Origin: Opitutia bacterium
Lineage (GTDB): Bacteria > Verrucomicrobiota > Verrucomicrobiia > Opitutales > T3Sed10-336
DNA: 41,319 nt
Reading direction: 5' to 3'
Assembly (NCBI GenBank): GCA_003566375.1
Contig: PXDN01000113.1
Coordinates: forward strand, 1-41,319
Shown piece by piece: positions 17,628-26,016 of the stretch (position 1 is its first letter; each line of letters begins with the position of its first letter). The translations under genes and the position numbers were made by a program. The notes beneath the pieces were generated by a model. The model was not told where the DNA came from and did no database searches. It saw nothing but the letters and a program-made list of their open reading frames with translations.

Positions 17628-20600
17628 TCACGGCTCCATGCCCTGGACCAGAATGTTGGCCAATTGGTAAAACTGGGATCGGCTCACCGAGCGGCTTGTT
17701 CCGGAAAAATTGGTTTTGTGGGCCAGCACCAAATCCCGCTTGGGCACAATCATGATGTATTGGCCGCGCAAACCGTGGGCGGCGAAGGAGCCGTGAAACG
17801 GATCCTCTTCGTCCACCTCCCGCACCCACCACAGATAGCTGTAGGCCCGGTTGCCGGACGCGCCAGGGGTCCATGGAAAGAGGCTCTCCTCCATCCAGCT
17901 TTCGGGAATCAGGCGCTCGCCCTTCCAGACTCCGTCGCGCAGCATCAAAAGTCCGATCCGGGCCATGTCGCGGGTCGAGAGGGTGAAGTGATATGCGCGG
18001 TGAAGGGAGATCGAGGTGTTGCCGCCCCAGCTTTGGGCGGCCATGGAAAAATCCTGCATTTGCAGGGGGATGGCCAGATCGTCGCGAATTGCCTCGTAGG
18101 GTGTCTTGCCTGTCTTGGTTGTAAAAACGGTGCCGAGAGCGTTGAAATCCCAGTTGTTGTAAAGGTAGTGCTGCCCGGGCGCCCGCGAACCCCGCGGCGG
18201 CGCGTTATCGGAGTTGTCACCGGTGTTGGAGGGAGGGTGATAAACACCCGAGCGCGCGCGCAGCAGGTCGTGGACGGTCGCCCGTTTTTCGATTTCCAAC
18301 AATGCCTGCCGGTCGGTGATGCCGATTTCCCCGATGGTTTCGGTCAGATCGACCACCCCGGCTTCCACGTATTTGCCGAACATCATCGACAAAATGCTCT
18401 TGCGGACCGAGGCGACGTAACTGAGGTCGCGGGTGTCTCCGTATTCGAATAAAATCCGCCCGCCTTTGACCGCCACGAACCCGGTGGTGTCCAAATTGTT
18501 TAAATACGCCAGGGCTTCGTTGATCACCGATTGGGGAACCCCGGCCTCGGCCGGGTTGGGGATGGTTTCCCATTGCGCGCCGGGATAAACGGTGTCGCGG
18601 GGGAATTCGGTGGCCGAAACCCGGTGGAACGCGGCGTTTTCCCCGCCGGCGGGCAGGGTGACCGCAACCCGTTCGTAGCCTCCGGGCACGCCGTCCGCCG
18701 GGAGCACCGGTTCCGGCTCCGGGGTGTCCACCTCGGTCCACGAAAGGAGATCGGCGGTACTTTCGATAAAATAATCCCCGCCGCCTCCGGCGGGCCGGTT
18801 CCACGTCAACGTAAGCCCGTTCTCTCCGATGGCGGGAGAGGCGTTGGCCGGTCTGGATTCCCGCGGATGGCCGCCGAATAAATAATCGCGCAGGTTGGGA
18901 GAGCCGTTGCCGTTCCAATCGGCGAGGGGCGCGGCGTCCGGGCCGGTCAATGCGTGAGCCCGCGCCCAGCTGCCGTAGGTTTGCGCCGGCACCCGCCCGG
19001 TGTGGCGCAGCACTCCGTCTTCCAATTCCCATCCGGCTGGGAAGCGGGCGTCGGCAAACACGGGGGAGGAGACGGGCCACCCTGGCATGGTGAAGAGGGT
19101 AAAGGTCTCGTCCGCGGTCGGCTCGTAGCCGTTGGTGAAACGGACGCGCAACCGGGCGTTGGCGAAACTCACCTGGGTGGTGTGGGCGATGCGGGAGACA
19201 TCGTCGGGCCCGGCGATGTCCAGGTGGATGGTGGTCCCGCTGACAAAGGTGGAATTATTGAGGTAAACCAAACCGGGGTTGTCGTTGCCCGGCCGAAGCT
19301 CGCCGTTCAACTCAACAAATTGGAGGGTTCCGCTGCCGGTCACGCGTCCGATCACGCGCAGGGGCCGCGCGGAATTGGTTCCCCGCAGCAGGGCGGTGGC
19401 CGAGTCTCCCAGATCGACCGGATTGAAGATGGTGCCCGGTCCCTGAATCACGGAGCCGTGGCCGAGGCGCAGGGGCGTTTCGTAGTCACCGGAGAGGCGG
19501 GAAGCGTCGGCGGTCATCACCAGCGAGCCCCCTGCCGGGAGGTCTCCGATTCCGGTCAGAATTCCCGATGACTGAAGGGTGCCGCCCGTCCAAACCCATT
19601 CAACTCCCGGCGCGGCGCGCAGGTCCCCGTTGGTGACGAGGTGGCCTTCCGTCAGTTCCAGGCGGCTGCCGTTGAAAAATTCGATCCCGCCCACCGCGGT
19701 CAAGCGCGCGCCTCCGTCGATGCGGATGACCCCGCCCGACCGGGCGTTGATTTTTCCGGCAACCTGCATGGTCGCCTGGTCGTCGAGGGAAAGGGTCCCC
19801 CGCGCTCGGGAAGCCGGGGGAACCGGACCGATGCTGGCATCCCCCGAAGCTTCCAGGCGCGAGCCCTCCCCGTGGATTTCCAGCAACCCTTCGCCTCCCG
19901 GGGCGGCGCCGACCGTGAGTGCGCTGACTTGGCGCACCCGCGCGCCGGACTCCACCCGGAGATGACCAACGCCCATTTGGCCTACTCGCAAGTTGCCGGC
20001 ATTCTCCCACTTGGCATCCTCCCACAACAGAACGCTGCCTTCCGAGCCCGCTTCCATGCCGATCCACGTGTCGCCGCCGCGGCTGTCCAAAGTCGCGTTT
20101 TCCCCATCCGCGGAGATGGATCCGAAAGCGCCCGCCGCATTGCCAAGCAAGGTGAAGGCGGAGGAAAAGACGGCTTGGTCGCCGACCGTCACCGCGCCGG
20201 TTCCGGCGTCGCCCACAATCACCACGGCTTCAGATGGGGCCTTGAGAAGGCCGTTTCCGGAGAGGGTGATGGTGCCGCCGGCGTCCGCCGCGCCGTGACC
20301 GAGCGACAGGCGGGGAAAGTTTTCCACCACGCCGCCCTGCTCAATCCGCAAGTGGCCGCTCTGGCCGGGCCCGCTGCCGATCAACAGGCGGACATCGGCC
20401 ACGCTCCAGGTGGACTGGGATTCAACGCGGGTTTCGTTCAGAAGGAAGGAGTTCGCTTCGTTTTCATAAGGGGCTTCGGTGGTCAGGGTAAAGCGGTCGA
20501 TGTCGAGAAAGTTGCCGCCCAGGCCCACGAAATCACCGGCCGCCTGCAGGCGCACCGAGGTTGCCAACCGGCCCGTGCCGGTGGCACCGCTGAACAAGAG

Positions 20601-21182
20601 ATTCCAATCGCCAAAAACCCCCTCCCGGTAATGAATGGAGTATTTCCTCAGGTCACGGTTGAAGGAGAGCGCGATGGTGACCGTCTGGTTTTGCACCATC
20701 GGAAACAGGGGAGTCGGAGCGGCCAGGGTGGCGCCGGATCCTGAGGCGACCGGTTGCAGGGAGACCATGCCCGAGGGGGAGCGGGAGAAAATGACCTCGG
20801 CGGTGATTTCGGTCGGTTGTTGTGCCGCCGGTCCGTTCATGAACGCGATGTTGAGCCGGGGATTGGGGCCTTGGAATTCGCTGAGGTTCCAACCCGCGAT
20901 GGTGATGGAGGCGTGAAGCCCACCCTCGCCATCATGCCCGGTGTCGAGCCTCGACAGAACGCTGCCGACCTCCTGGCGAATGCGGAAAACACCGCTTCCG
21001 GTGGTGGTGGAATTGCCCAGCGCCTGAGTCCACGTGTTGGCGGGTTGGACTGCATTGGCGGCCTGATGCAGCGGTGTTCCGGAAGGGTCGTTGAACAACC
21101 ATTTGTGCAAAGCCGCTCCATGGATCGGGCCCGCGGCGGCAAGCGGGAAAAACAGGAAAGTGAAAAGGAATCTGCTGTGCAT
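17628..21182 (-). CDS. Secreted beta-solenoid protein fused to a serine beta-lactamase-family domain
   Basis: The 1,184-residue product has a signal peptide (MHSRFLFTFLFFPLAAAGP). Residues of about 20-260 form a beta-sandwich-like region. About 260-540 is a repetitive solenoid of the PEP-CTERM/autotransporter passenger type (GSVLLWEDAKWENAGNLRVG, GVGHLRVESGARV, GEGLLEIHGEGS). A passenger-end motif (RPGNDNPGLVYLNNS...TIHLDIAG) and a verrucomicrobial linker (DWNGNGSPNLRDYLFGG) follow. The last 300 residues are a class-C beta-lactamase/esterase fold with Ser925-x-x-Lys928 (SVRK), Tyr1008-x-Asn1010 (YNN) and His1136-Gly (HGLRG) in the KTG position. These three motifs are intact, so serine-hydrolase activity (esterase, D-aminopeptidase or carboxypeptidase) is plausible. 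No autotransporter barrel or PEP-CTERM tail is present. A TTG at 21203 is an alternative start. Confidence 0.88.
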   Translation of the reverse strand: MHSRFLFTFLFFPLAAAGPIHGAALHKWLFNDPSGTPLHQAANAVQPANTWTQALGNSTTTGSGVFRIRQEVGSVLSRLDTGHDGEGGLHASITIAGWNLSEFQGPNPRLNIAFMNGPAAQQPTEITAEVIFSRSPSGMVSLQPVASGSGATLAAPTPLFPMVQNQTVTIALSFNRDLRKYSIHYREGVFGDWNLLFSGATGTGRLATSVRLQAAGDFVGLGGNFLDIDRFTLTTEAPYENEANSFLLNETRVESQSTWSVADVRLLIGSGPGQSGHLRIEQGGVVENFPRLSLGHGAADAGGTITLSGNGLLKAPSEAVVIVGDAGTGAVTVGDQAVFSSAFTLLGNAAGAFGSISADGENATLDSRGGDTWIGMEAGSEGSVLLWEDAKWENAGNLRVGQMGVGHLRVESGARVRQVSALTVGAAPGGEGLLEIHGEGSRLEASGDASIGPVPPASRARGTLSLDDQATMQVAGKINARSGGVIRIDGGARLTAVGGIEFFNGSRLELTEGHLVTNGDLRAAPGVEWVWTGGTLQSSGILTGIGDLPAGGSLVMTADASRLSGDYETPLRLGHGSVIQGPGTIFNPVDLGDSATALLRGTNSARPLRVIGRVTGSGTLQFVELNGELRPGNDNPGLVYLNNSTFVSGTTIHLDIAGPDDVSRIAHTTQVSFANARLRVRFTNGYEPTADETFTLFTMPGWPVSSPVFADARFPAGWELEDGVLRHTGRVPAQTYGSWARAHALTGPDAAPLADWNGNGSPNLRDYLFGGHPRESRPANASPAIGENGLTLTWNRPAGGGGDYFIESTADLLSWTEVDTPEPEPVLPADGVPGGYERVAVTLPAGGENAAFHRVSATEFPRDTVYPGAQWETIPNPAEAGVPQSVINEALAYLNNLDTTGFVAVKGGRILFEYGDTRDLSYVASVRKSILSMMFGKYVEAGVVDLTETIGEIGITDRQALLEIEKRATVHDLLRARSGVYHPPSNTGDNSDNAPPRGSRAPGQHYLYNNWDFNALGTVFTTKTGKTPYEAIRDDLAIPLQMQDFSMAAQSWGGNTSISLHRAYHFTLSTRDMARIGLLMLRDGVWKGERLIPESWMEESLFPWTPGASGNRAYSYLWWVREVDEEDPFHGSFAAHGLRGQYIMIVPKRDLVLAHKTNFSGTSRSVSRSQFYQLANILVQGMEP

Positions 21183-21299
21183 GGAAAGATAAAGGCGGCG
21201 CAAAAGGAAATCCTGATGGTTTGTAAAATTGGTCCACGCCTAAATTGGGAACCAATGACGGCGTTACATTTGACGGGATTGGTTCGTGATTCAACTAAC

Positions 21300-21340
21300 A
21301 AAAAAAGCCCGCCCGGCTTCACGGGGGAAGCCGGGCGGGC
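21300..21340 (-). terminator. Strong intrinsic terminator after the 963-residue secreted protein gene
   Basis: A perfect 14-bp GC-rich inverted repeat (21307-21320 with 21327-21340, 6-nt loop) is followed on the minus strand by seven T residues (21306-21300). It lies 39 nt past the stop codon at 21380. It separates the large secreted protein gene from the downstream fusion gene, which must therefore have its own promoter in about 21183-21299. Confidence 0.9.
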
Positions 21341-21379
21341 GAAGGGGTGTCCGAACGGATCGGTGAACGTGGCCCGGTT

Positions 21380-24271
21380 TCAGTTCAGGCCGACGGAGAG
21401 CAGGATGAAGCGGCGGTCCGCCCCGGAGGCCGGCACACTGTCGCGGTAAACGCGGGTGGTGGTGCCATCGCCGTTGGGCGTGCTGGAGACTTCCACCGCG
21501 TCGGCGGTCCACTGGCCGTCCACCGAGCCGGCGACGAGCACTTCAATGGTGAGATCGTCAGCCGAGTCATCGGTGGTGAAGGTCAGGGTCAGGTAGTCCA
21601 CCCCGTCCACGTCTTGGATATCCCGCGTCGGCAGTCCCTCCAAGGTGGTGGAATTCGGGTCGATGCGCAGGGCGTAGTGGATTAGGTTGGGCACGCCGTT
21701 GCCGCTGAAGTCGGCTCCCGGTCCGATGATGGATTCATCGGTTATTCCGGGAAAATTGGCAGCCGCCCAGGCATCGTAGCCGGTTTCAGGAGCGTCCGTG
21801 GCCACCAGGTTGACCCCGGGATAGACATGGACCAAATCGATGTCGGCGTCCCACGGGTTGGTGCTGAAGGTGAGCAAGGTGTAGCTGGTGGCCGGGCCGA
21901 AGAGGTCCCCGTCCGGCCGTCCGTCCAGCGAATCGGAATCAGCCAGTTGGCCGTTGATCCAGATGTCGGTTCCACCGGGGATCAAGGTTTTGCCGGAGCC
22001 GTTCGGAGCGGTGTAGGCGAGCGGTTCGGCCGAGTTGTTCAACACCGCTTCGAACCGGTTCACCTGATGGTAGGCCCAGGTGCCTTCCGTGGTGCGGAAG
22101 AAGCCTTCATCCTGCCCGGAGGAATCGAATTCCAAACGGGAGAGAACGTTGCCCTCCGCGTCGAAGAACCGGGAGGTGAGCCGCCCGCCCCCGATGCGGT
22201 CGTTGTGGATCATGTCGATCCGCAGGGTGACGATTTCCTCCTCGAAGGCGTTGTGATGATTGAGGTTCCATCCGCGGGCCTTGTTGGTGCGCAGTACCTT
22301 GTTCTCCGGACCCTTGCCGAAATTGTTTTCGGTGTCGCTGGCGATCAGCAAGGGAGGACGTTCTTCGCCGGACGCGTCGTATTGGGAATGGAAGGTGATG
22401 CTGGTCAGGTTGCCGTGCACGAAGTGACCGGCGTGATTGCGGATGATGGTGGTCAACACGTCCTCTTTCACCTCGGGCGCCACTTCGAAATCGGCCCGCA
22501 GGTAACGGGGGAATTGCCGTTCCGTCGGTTCGCCGATGTGGGCCCCCTTGACCACTTGGACGTTGTCAATGTCGAAACTGCGAAGCGGGTCGTTGCTATC
22601 GATTTGAAAGTAGATGTTATCCATCAAATTTCCATCCGCACCGGATTGGCGGGCGTATTGGAACTCTGGTAACGCGTGCGTCCAGACGCCGGTGTTGTAG
22701 TTGTAAACCCAGACCGTGGCATGCTCGCCGGCGAGTTCATAGGTTTCGCCGTCGGGGCCCTCGTAGCTGAGGTTGGGACCCCACACGCTCTGATTGTTGG
22801 TGATCATGGCGAAATGCAACGGGATGTTGTTTGCACCGTAGGACGGGTTGACGGGACCTTCAAACCCATTGGGGGTTGGCCAAGTTGGGCCGGGACTGGA
22901 GTGGTCCAGGGCGTTGTCCGTGCGAATGGTGTTATTGGACTTGCGCAACGAAAGCAGGGAAGCGCGCTGACCCTCCGCGCGGGGAGAAAGGTTCACCCAG
23001 CGGTTGGCGTCGTTGCGGGGAAGCAATTGCGGATCCCGGCCGGGTATCAGGTTGTAGCGCCCGATGTAATCGAATTTGATGGTGTTGACATCGTTGCCTT
23101 CAAAATTGCCGCGCAGGTTATAGCCGCGCGCGCCTTCGAAGCGGAGAAACCGGTTGTCGGTTCCCATCCCAAATAAGTTTTGGGTGTCTTCCATCACGGT
23201 GACGGTGCCTTCGGTGGGTTCCGCGCTGGTGCCGGCCACCGCCCACGGACCGCCGACGGCTGCCGTGGCGGGAGCGTCGCCCGGTTGCTCAAAGCTGAAA
23301 TCGGCAAAGAAAACGGTGTCGCCATCCTCGGCCGGCGGCGGCGGGGGCGGGGGCGGGTCGAGTTCGCCGGGATCGGCCGTCACGGCCACGCCAAAGTGAC
23401 CGGCGGGGGCGGGCACAATTAAGGCGTAGCCTTCGTTGTCGAGTTGGTAGGCGCTGATCCCGACGCCGCGCTGGGCGATCAGCAGGTGGGTGCGGCTCGG
23501 GCTCAGTTTCAGCCCGAGCGGGCCGACCAGGTCATCCCGCAACAGCAGGTTTTCATTGGTCTGCAGGTTGTAGGAGTAGAGATTGCTGGGACTGCCCCCG
23601 GCCCAGACCGTATAATAAACGATGTCGGTGTCGGGGTTGTGGGCGAGCCCGTAGGTGGCGGTGCCGCCCGCAACGAAAACGGAGCTTGGGAAGGGTTCCA
23701 CATCCCGGTCTTGGATGTAGATGTTGTTGTCCATGGTGTTGTTCCACAGCAGTTGATCAGGGTCTTTCAGGGTCACGCCGCTATAGTTTTGGCCGGGCCA
23801 GCCGCTGACGACGCCAAACAGGTTCTTCAGGTTGCTCCCGTCCAAATCCGCGGAAAAGATGCCGTTGGTGTGGCAGGCGATGTAGAGTTTGCCACCCGCC
23901 GCATCCACTGTGATGTTGTGAACGGACAACAGCCCCGCTTCCGCTTCGGGATCGGTGTCGGCGGCGGTGATGATGGCGGTGGCGTTTTGGCCGTCCCGGT
24001 CGGCGCGCCAGACGCTGCCGTTGTTGTGGCCGGAGAAATAGATGTGGTCTTCGGTGACGGCGATATCGACGATAAACGTCCCAAGCTCGGTGGTTTCGAA
24101 AATCGTCACCGCGTTTTCGCCGTCGATGTCGGAAGCCCGGATGACTGCCGTGTTGGGATCGGTGGAGTATTCGGTCCAGTAGAGATCATGGGCCGCGAGA
24201 GAAGTGGAAAGGCCTATGGAGGCCGCCGCCGCGCCCAAGCCGCGCAGCAAGCGTGAAGTGAGTCTGTTCAT
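21380..24271 (-). CDS. Large secreted protein: beta-propeller-like N-terminus and duplicated beta-sandwich domains
   Basis: The 963-residue product begins MNRLTSRLLRGLGAAAASIG and has a signal peptide ending near LSTSLAAHD. Residues of about 25-310 look like a YWTD/SMP-30-type beta-propeller (LYWTEYSTDPNTAVIRASDI, YFSGHNNGSVWRADRDG, LYIACHTNGIFSADLDG). A Pro run (PPPPPPPP) then acts as linker. Two related beta-sandwich segments follow: one contains NLFGMGTDNRFLRFEGARGY and the other NNFGKGPENKVLRTNKARGW. Each ends with a strand naming an ordered interval (SFDIDNVQVVKG; ADIDLVHVYPG). The last 120 residues are the common verrucomicrobial tail (GNGVPNLIHYALRIDPNS). No catalytic motif is seen. 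An extra 31 N-terminal residues from an upstream ATG (24364) overlap the pseudopilin terminator and are unlikely. Confidence 0.82.
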   Translation of the reverse strand: MNRLTSRLLRGLGAAAASIGLSTSLAAHDLYWTEYSTDPNTAVIRASDIDGENAVTIFETTELGTFIVDIAVTEDHIYFSGHNNGSVWRADRDGQNATAIITAADTDPEAEAGLLSVHNITVDAAGGKLYIACHTNGIFSADLDGSNLKNLFGVVSGWPGQNYSGVTLKDPDQLLWNNTMDNNIYIQDRDVEPFPSSVFVAGGTATYGLAHNPDTDIVYYTVWAGGSPSNLYSYNLQTNENLLLRDDLVGPLGLKLSPSRTHLLIAQRGVGISAYQLDNEGYALIVPAPAGHFGVAVTADPGELDPPPPPPPPAEDGDTVFFADFSFEQPGDAPATAAVGGPWAVAGTSAEPTEGTVTVMEDTQNLFGMGTDNRFLRFEGARGYNLRGNFEGNDVNTIKFDYIGRYNLIPGRDPQLLPRNDANRWVNLSPRAEGQRASLLSLRKSNNTIRTDNALDHSSPGPTWPTPNGFEGPVNPSYGANNIPLHFAMITNNQSVWGPNLSYEGPDGETYELAGEHATVWVYNYNTGVWTHALPEFQYARQSGADGNLMDNIYFQIDSNDPLRSFDIDNVQVVKGAHIGEPTERQFPRYLRADFEVAPEVKEDVLTTIIRNHAGHFVHGNLTSITFHSQYDASGEERPPLLIASDTENNFGKGPENKVLRTNKARGWNLNHHNAFEEEIVTLRIDMIHNDRIGGGRLTSRFFDAEGNVLSRLEFDSSGQDEGFFRTTEGTWAYHQVNRFEAVLNNSAEPLAYTAPNGSGKTLIPGGTDIWINGQLADSDSLDGRPDGDLFGPATSYTLLTFSTNPWDADIDLVHVYPGVNLVATDAPETGYDAWAAANFPGITDESIIGPGADFSGNGVPNLIHYALRIDPNSTTLEGLPTRDIQDVDGVDYLTLTFTTDDSADDLTIEVLVAGSVDGQWTADAVEVSSTPNGDGTTTRVYRDSVPASGADRRFILLSVGLN

Positions 24272-24344
24272 GGTTGTTTTAGTGGAGTTGATCAGGAATC
24301 CGGAAGCAAACGGGCTCCCGAAAAGTGGAGAAAGGAATGAAGCG

Positions 24345-24380
24345 AAAAAAAAAAGGAACGGCATTTAAACCGTTCCTTTT
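24345..24380 (-). terminator. Strong intrinsic terminator after the pseudopilin gene
   Basis: An 11-bp inverted repeat (24351-24361 with 24370-24380, 8-nt loop) is followed on the minus strand by a run of ten T residues in all, four of them inside the stem. It begins 10 nt past the pseudopilin stop codon and ends about 75 nt before the next start codon on the same strand. The large secreted protein gene therefore needs its own promoter or readthrough. Confidence 0.9.
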
Positions 24381-24390
24381 AGTGGGAAAA

Positions 24391-25170
24391 TTAATAACCG
24401 CCGGTCCAGAAGACGTCATCGTTGGGGATGCGCAGTAACTCCTCGGCTGAATAGCGTTGGACACTGCCGTCGAAAAAGCCGACATTGGCTCCGCCGCCAT
24501 GGGGAACCAAAGCGTAGCGCTGGGATCCAATCTCACGGCTGTAAACCGCGCTCCAGTCGGAAGTTTCCATAATGGCCATGGTGCGGGAGGGCGCGTCCAA
24601 ATCGCCCACCGCCACATATCGCCCCGAATTACGGGAGACCCCAAAAGCGGCCGTGGCCACGGTGGCATTCAAGCCGTAGGAATAGTAAGTGCCCAAGCGG
24701 GTGGCGTGTCCGGGCAAACCTTTCCCTTCCAAGTCCGCCCATTGAGGGGAGGCGGGTAAGGTTGGCATGCTGCCGGGGCAGTGATAAATGGTCGGTTCCT
24801 CGGAATTCGACCGCCAATTAATCCCCTGGGCCCACTTTAGGCTCGGATTTTCAAAGCCGACATAAGGAGCGATGTAGCCGTGCCAAGTGTTCTGTCCTTG
24901 GGGAAGGGTGATACCGGCACCTCCTTGGTGAAAGGCGGCATTTTGCGGGGCGGGGAACCGGTCTTCATTTTCATGGGCGTACATGTGCAGCCCGTTCAAC
25001 AACTGGCGCATGTTGGAGGCGCAGGTCGCTCCGCGCGCGCTTTCCCGCACCGAGCCGACGACGGGAATCAGAATGGCGGCCAGGATGCCAATGATGGCGA
25101 TGACCGTGAGAAGCTCAATCAAGGTGAAACCGGATCGGGCAGGGTGCTGGTGGGATCGGAGGTGGTTCAT
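24391..25170 (-). CDS. Type II secretion pseudopilin-like protein with H-X9-DG C-terminal block
   Basis: The 259-residue product has a prepilin leader (HQHPARSG) cleaved before [19 protein letters not shown], the class III signal with Glu5 of the mature protein. The soluble part is of the DUF1559/G-like kind that Verrucomicrobia and Planctomycetes carry in many copies, and it ends [22 protein letters not shown]. Cys residues at CASNM and YHCPGS may pair. Such proteins are usually unlinked to the secretion machinery and often sit beside a secreted partner, here the 963-residue protein gene immediately downstream. The exact role is unknown. Confidence 0.9.
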   Translation of the reverse strand: MNHLRSHQHPARSGFTLIELLTVIAIIGILAAILIPVVGSVRESARGATCASNMRQLLNGLHMYAHENEDRFPAPQNAAFHQGGAGITLPQGQNTWHGYIAPYVGFENPSLKWAQGINWRSNSEEPTIYHCPGSMPTLPASPQWADLEGKGLPGHATRLGTYYSYGLNATVATAAFGVSRNSGRYVAVGDLDAPSRTMAIMETSDWSAVYSREIGSQRYALVPHGGGANVGFFDGSVQRYSAEELLRIPNDDVFWTGGY

Positions 25171-25183
25171 AACTATTAATGAT

Positions 25184-25200
25184 TTACACTTGAGTGTGGT
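25184..25200 (-). promoter_or_regulatory. Possible operator upstream of the pseudopilin gene
   Basis: A short dyad ACACT-TG-AGTGT at 25186-25197 sits in an AT-rich stretch 15-27 nt before the pseudopilin ATG. It could bind a dimeric repressor. The arms are only 5 bp and no second copy was seen, so this is tentative. Confidence 0.25.
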
Positions 25201-25350
25201 TAAAATGTTTTTGGGAATTTAGCTTCCTGAATAAGGAAATCTGCTCCAACTCAGGTCATCTGTCAATATTTTTGCACCATCCGTTTACATTGGAGGTGGT
25301 TCATCGGGCGGCCTTGCCATGTCCGCCAAACTCTGCTTCAACAGTCAGCC

Positions 25351-25554
25351 ATGGCAGGACAAGGTTCCACCGGCAACGTGATCGCCGCGCTGGCGAGTTT
25401 TTTCATTCCCGGCCTCGGGCAATTGGTTCAGGGCCGGTTGCTGATGGCCGCCCTGCACTTTGTGCTGGCCGCCTTGCTGTGGCTGGTGTGGCTCGGTTGG
25501 ATCATTCACCTCTGGTCGATCCTCGACGCGGCCTTGTTTAAAGGGAGGGCCTGA
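25351..25554 (+). CDS. Small membrane protein with a TM2-like FIPGLGQL motif
   Basis: The 67-residue product MAGQGSTGNVIAALASFFIPGLG... has two hydrophobic segments (IAALASFFIPGLGQLV and MAALHFVLAALLWLVWLGWIIHLW) separated by QGR. It ends with WSILDAALFKGRA. The motif IPGLGQL followed by a short polar turn is typical of TM2-type and related small membrane proteins. Function is unknown. It is convergent with the Fe-S carrier gene, with 24 nt between stop codons, and no terminator hairpin is evident there. Confidence 0.75.
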   Translation: MAGQGSTGNVIAALASFFIPGLGQLVQGRLLMAALHFVLAALLWLVWLGWIIHLWSILDAALFKGRA

Positions 25555-25578
25555 ACCCGGGCCCGCCGCAATGCCTGA

Positions 25579-25959
25579 TCACAGACTGAAGCTTTCGCCG
25601 CAGGAACAGCTCGCCTTGGCGTTGGGGTTGGAAAACTTGAAACCTCCGGCGACCAGTTTGTCGGAGTAATCAAGAACGGTTCCCTTCAAATAGAGGGCGC
25701 TTTTGCTGTCCACGAGCACGGCAACGTCTTGCGAGCGGACGAGGATATCCCCTTTTTTGTGCGTCTCCGTGAATTTCATTTTGTAGGAAAGCCCGTTGCA
25801 GCCGCCCCCGGAGATGCCGACCCTCAGGTGGGCTCCGCCCTCGCCACGGGCGTTGAGCGCCGCGATCTTGCGGGCGGCGGCCGGAGTCAACTGAATCAAT
25901 CTCTCGTCGGCTTCGCGCGGCGGATCAATGGTGGCGGCGATGGTGTTGCAGTCCTGCAT
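25579..25959 (-). CDS. A-type iron-sulfur carrier (IscA/SufA/ErpA/HesB family)
   Basis: The 126-residue cytoplasmic protein carries assembled or nascent Fe-S clusters to target enzymes. It shows the fold core LTPAAARKIAAL, LRVGISGGGCNGLSYKM and the C-terminal NPNAKASCSCGESFSL. The three conserved cysteines are Cys54, Cys118 and Cys120. An N-terminal extension of about 20 residues (MQDCNTIAATIDPPREADER) precedes the core. It lies on the same strand as, and downstream of, the suf operon, but the DUF151 and tRNA-dihydrouridine synthase genes stand between. It is likely the cluster carrier for that Suf system. The gap to the dus gene is 57 nt. Confidence 0.93.
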   Translation of the reverse strand: MQDCNTIAATIDPPREADERLIQLTPAAARKIAALNARGEGGAHLRVGISGGGCNGLSYKMKFTETHKKGDILVRSQDVAVLVDSKSALYLKGTVLDYSDKLVAGGFKFSNPNAKASCSCGESFSL

Positions 25960-26016
25960 GGTTACCGCAGTATCACCGCAAAGCCGCTATGGCGCAACCG
26001 TCATTCAAGGGGTTTT

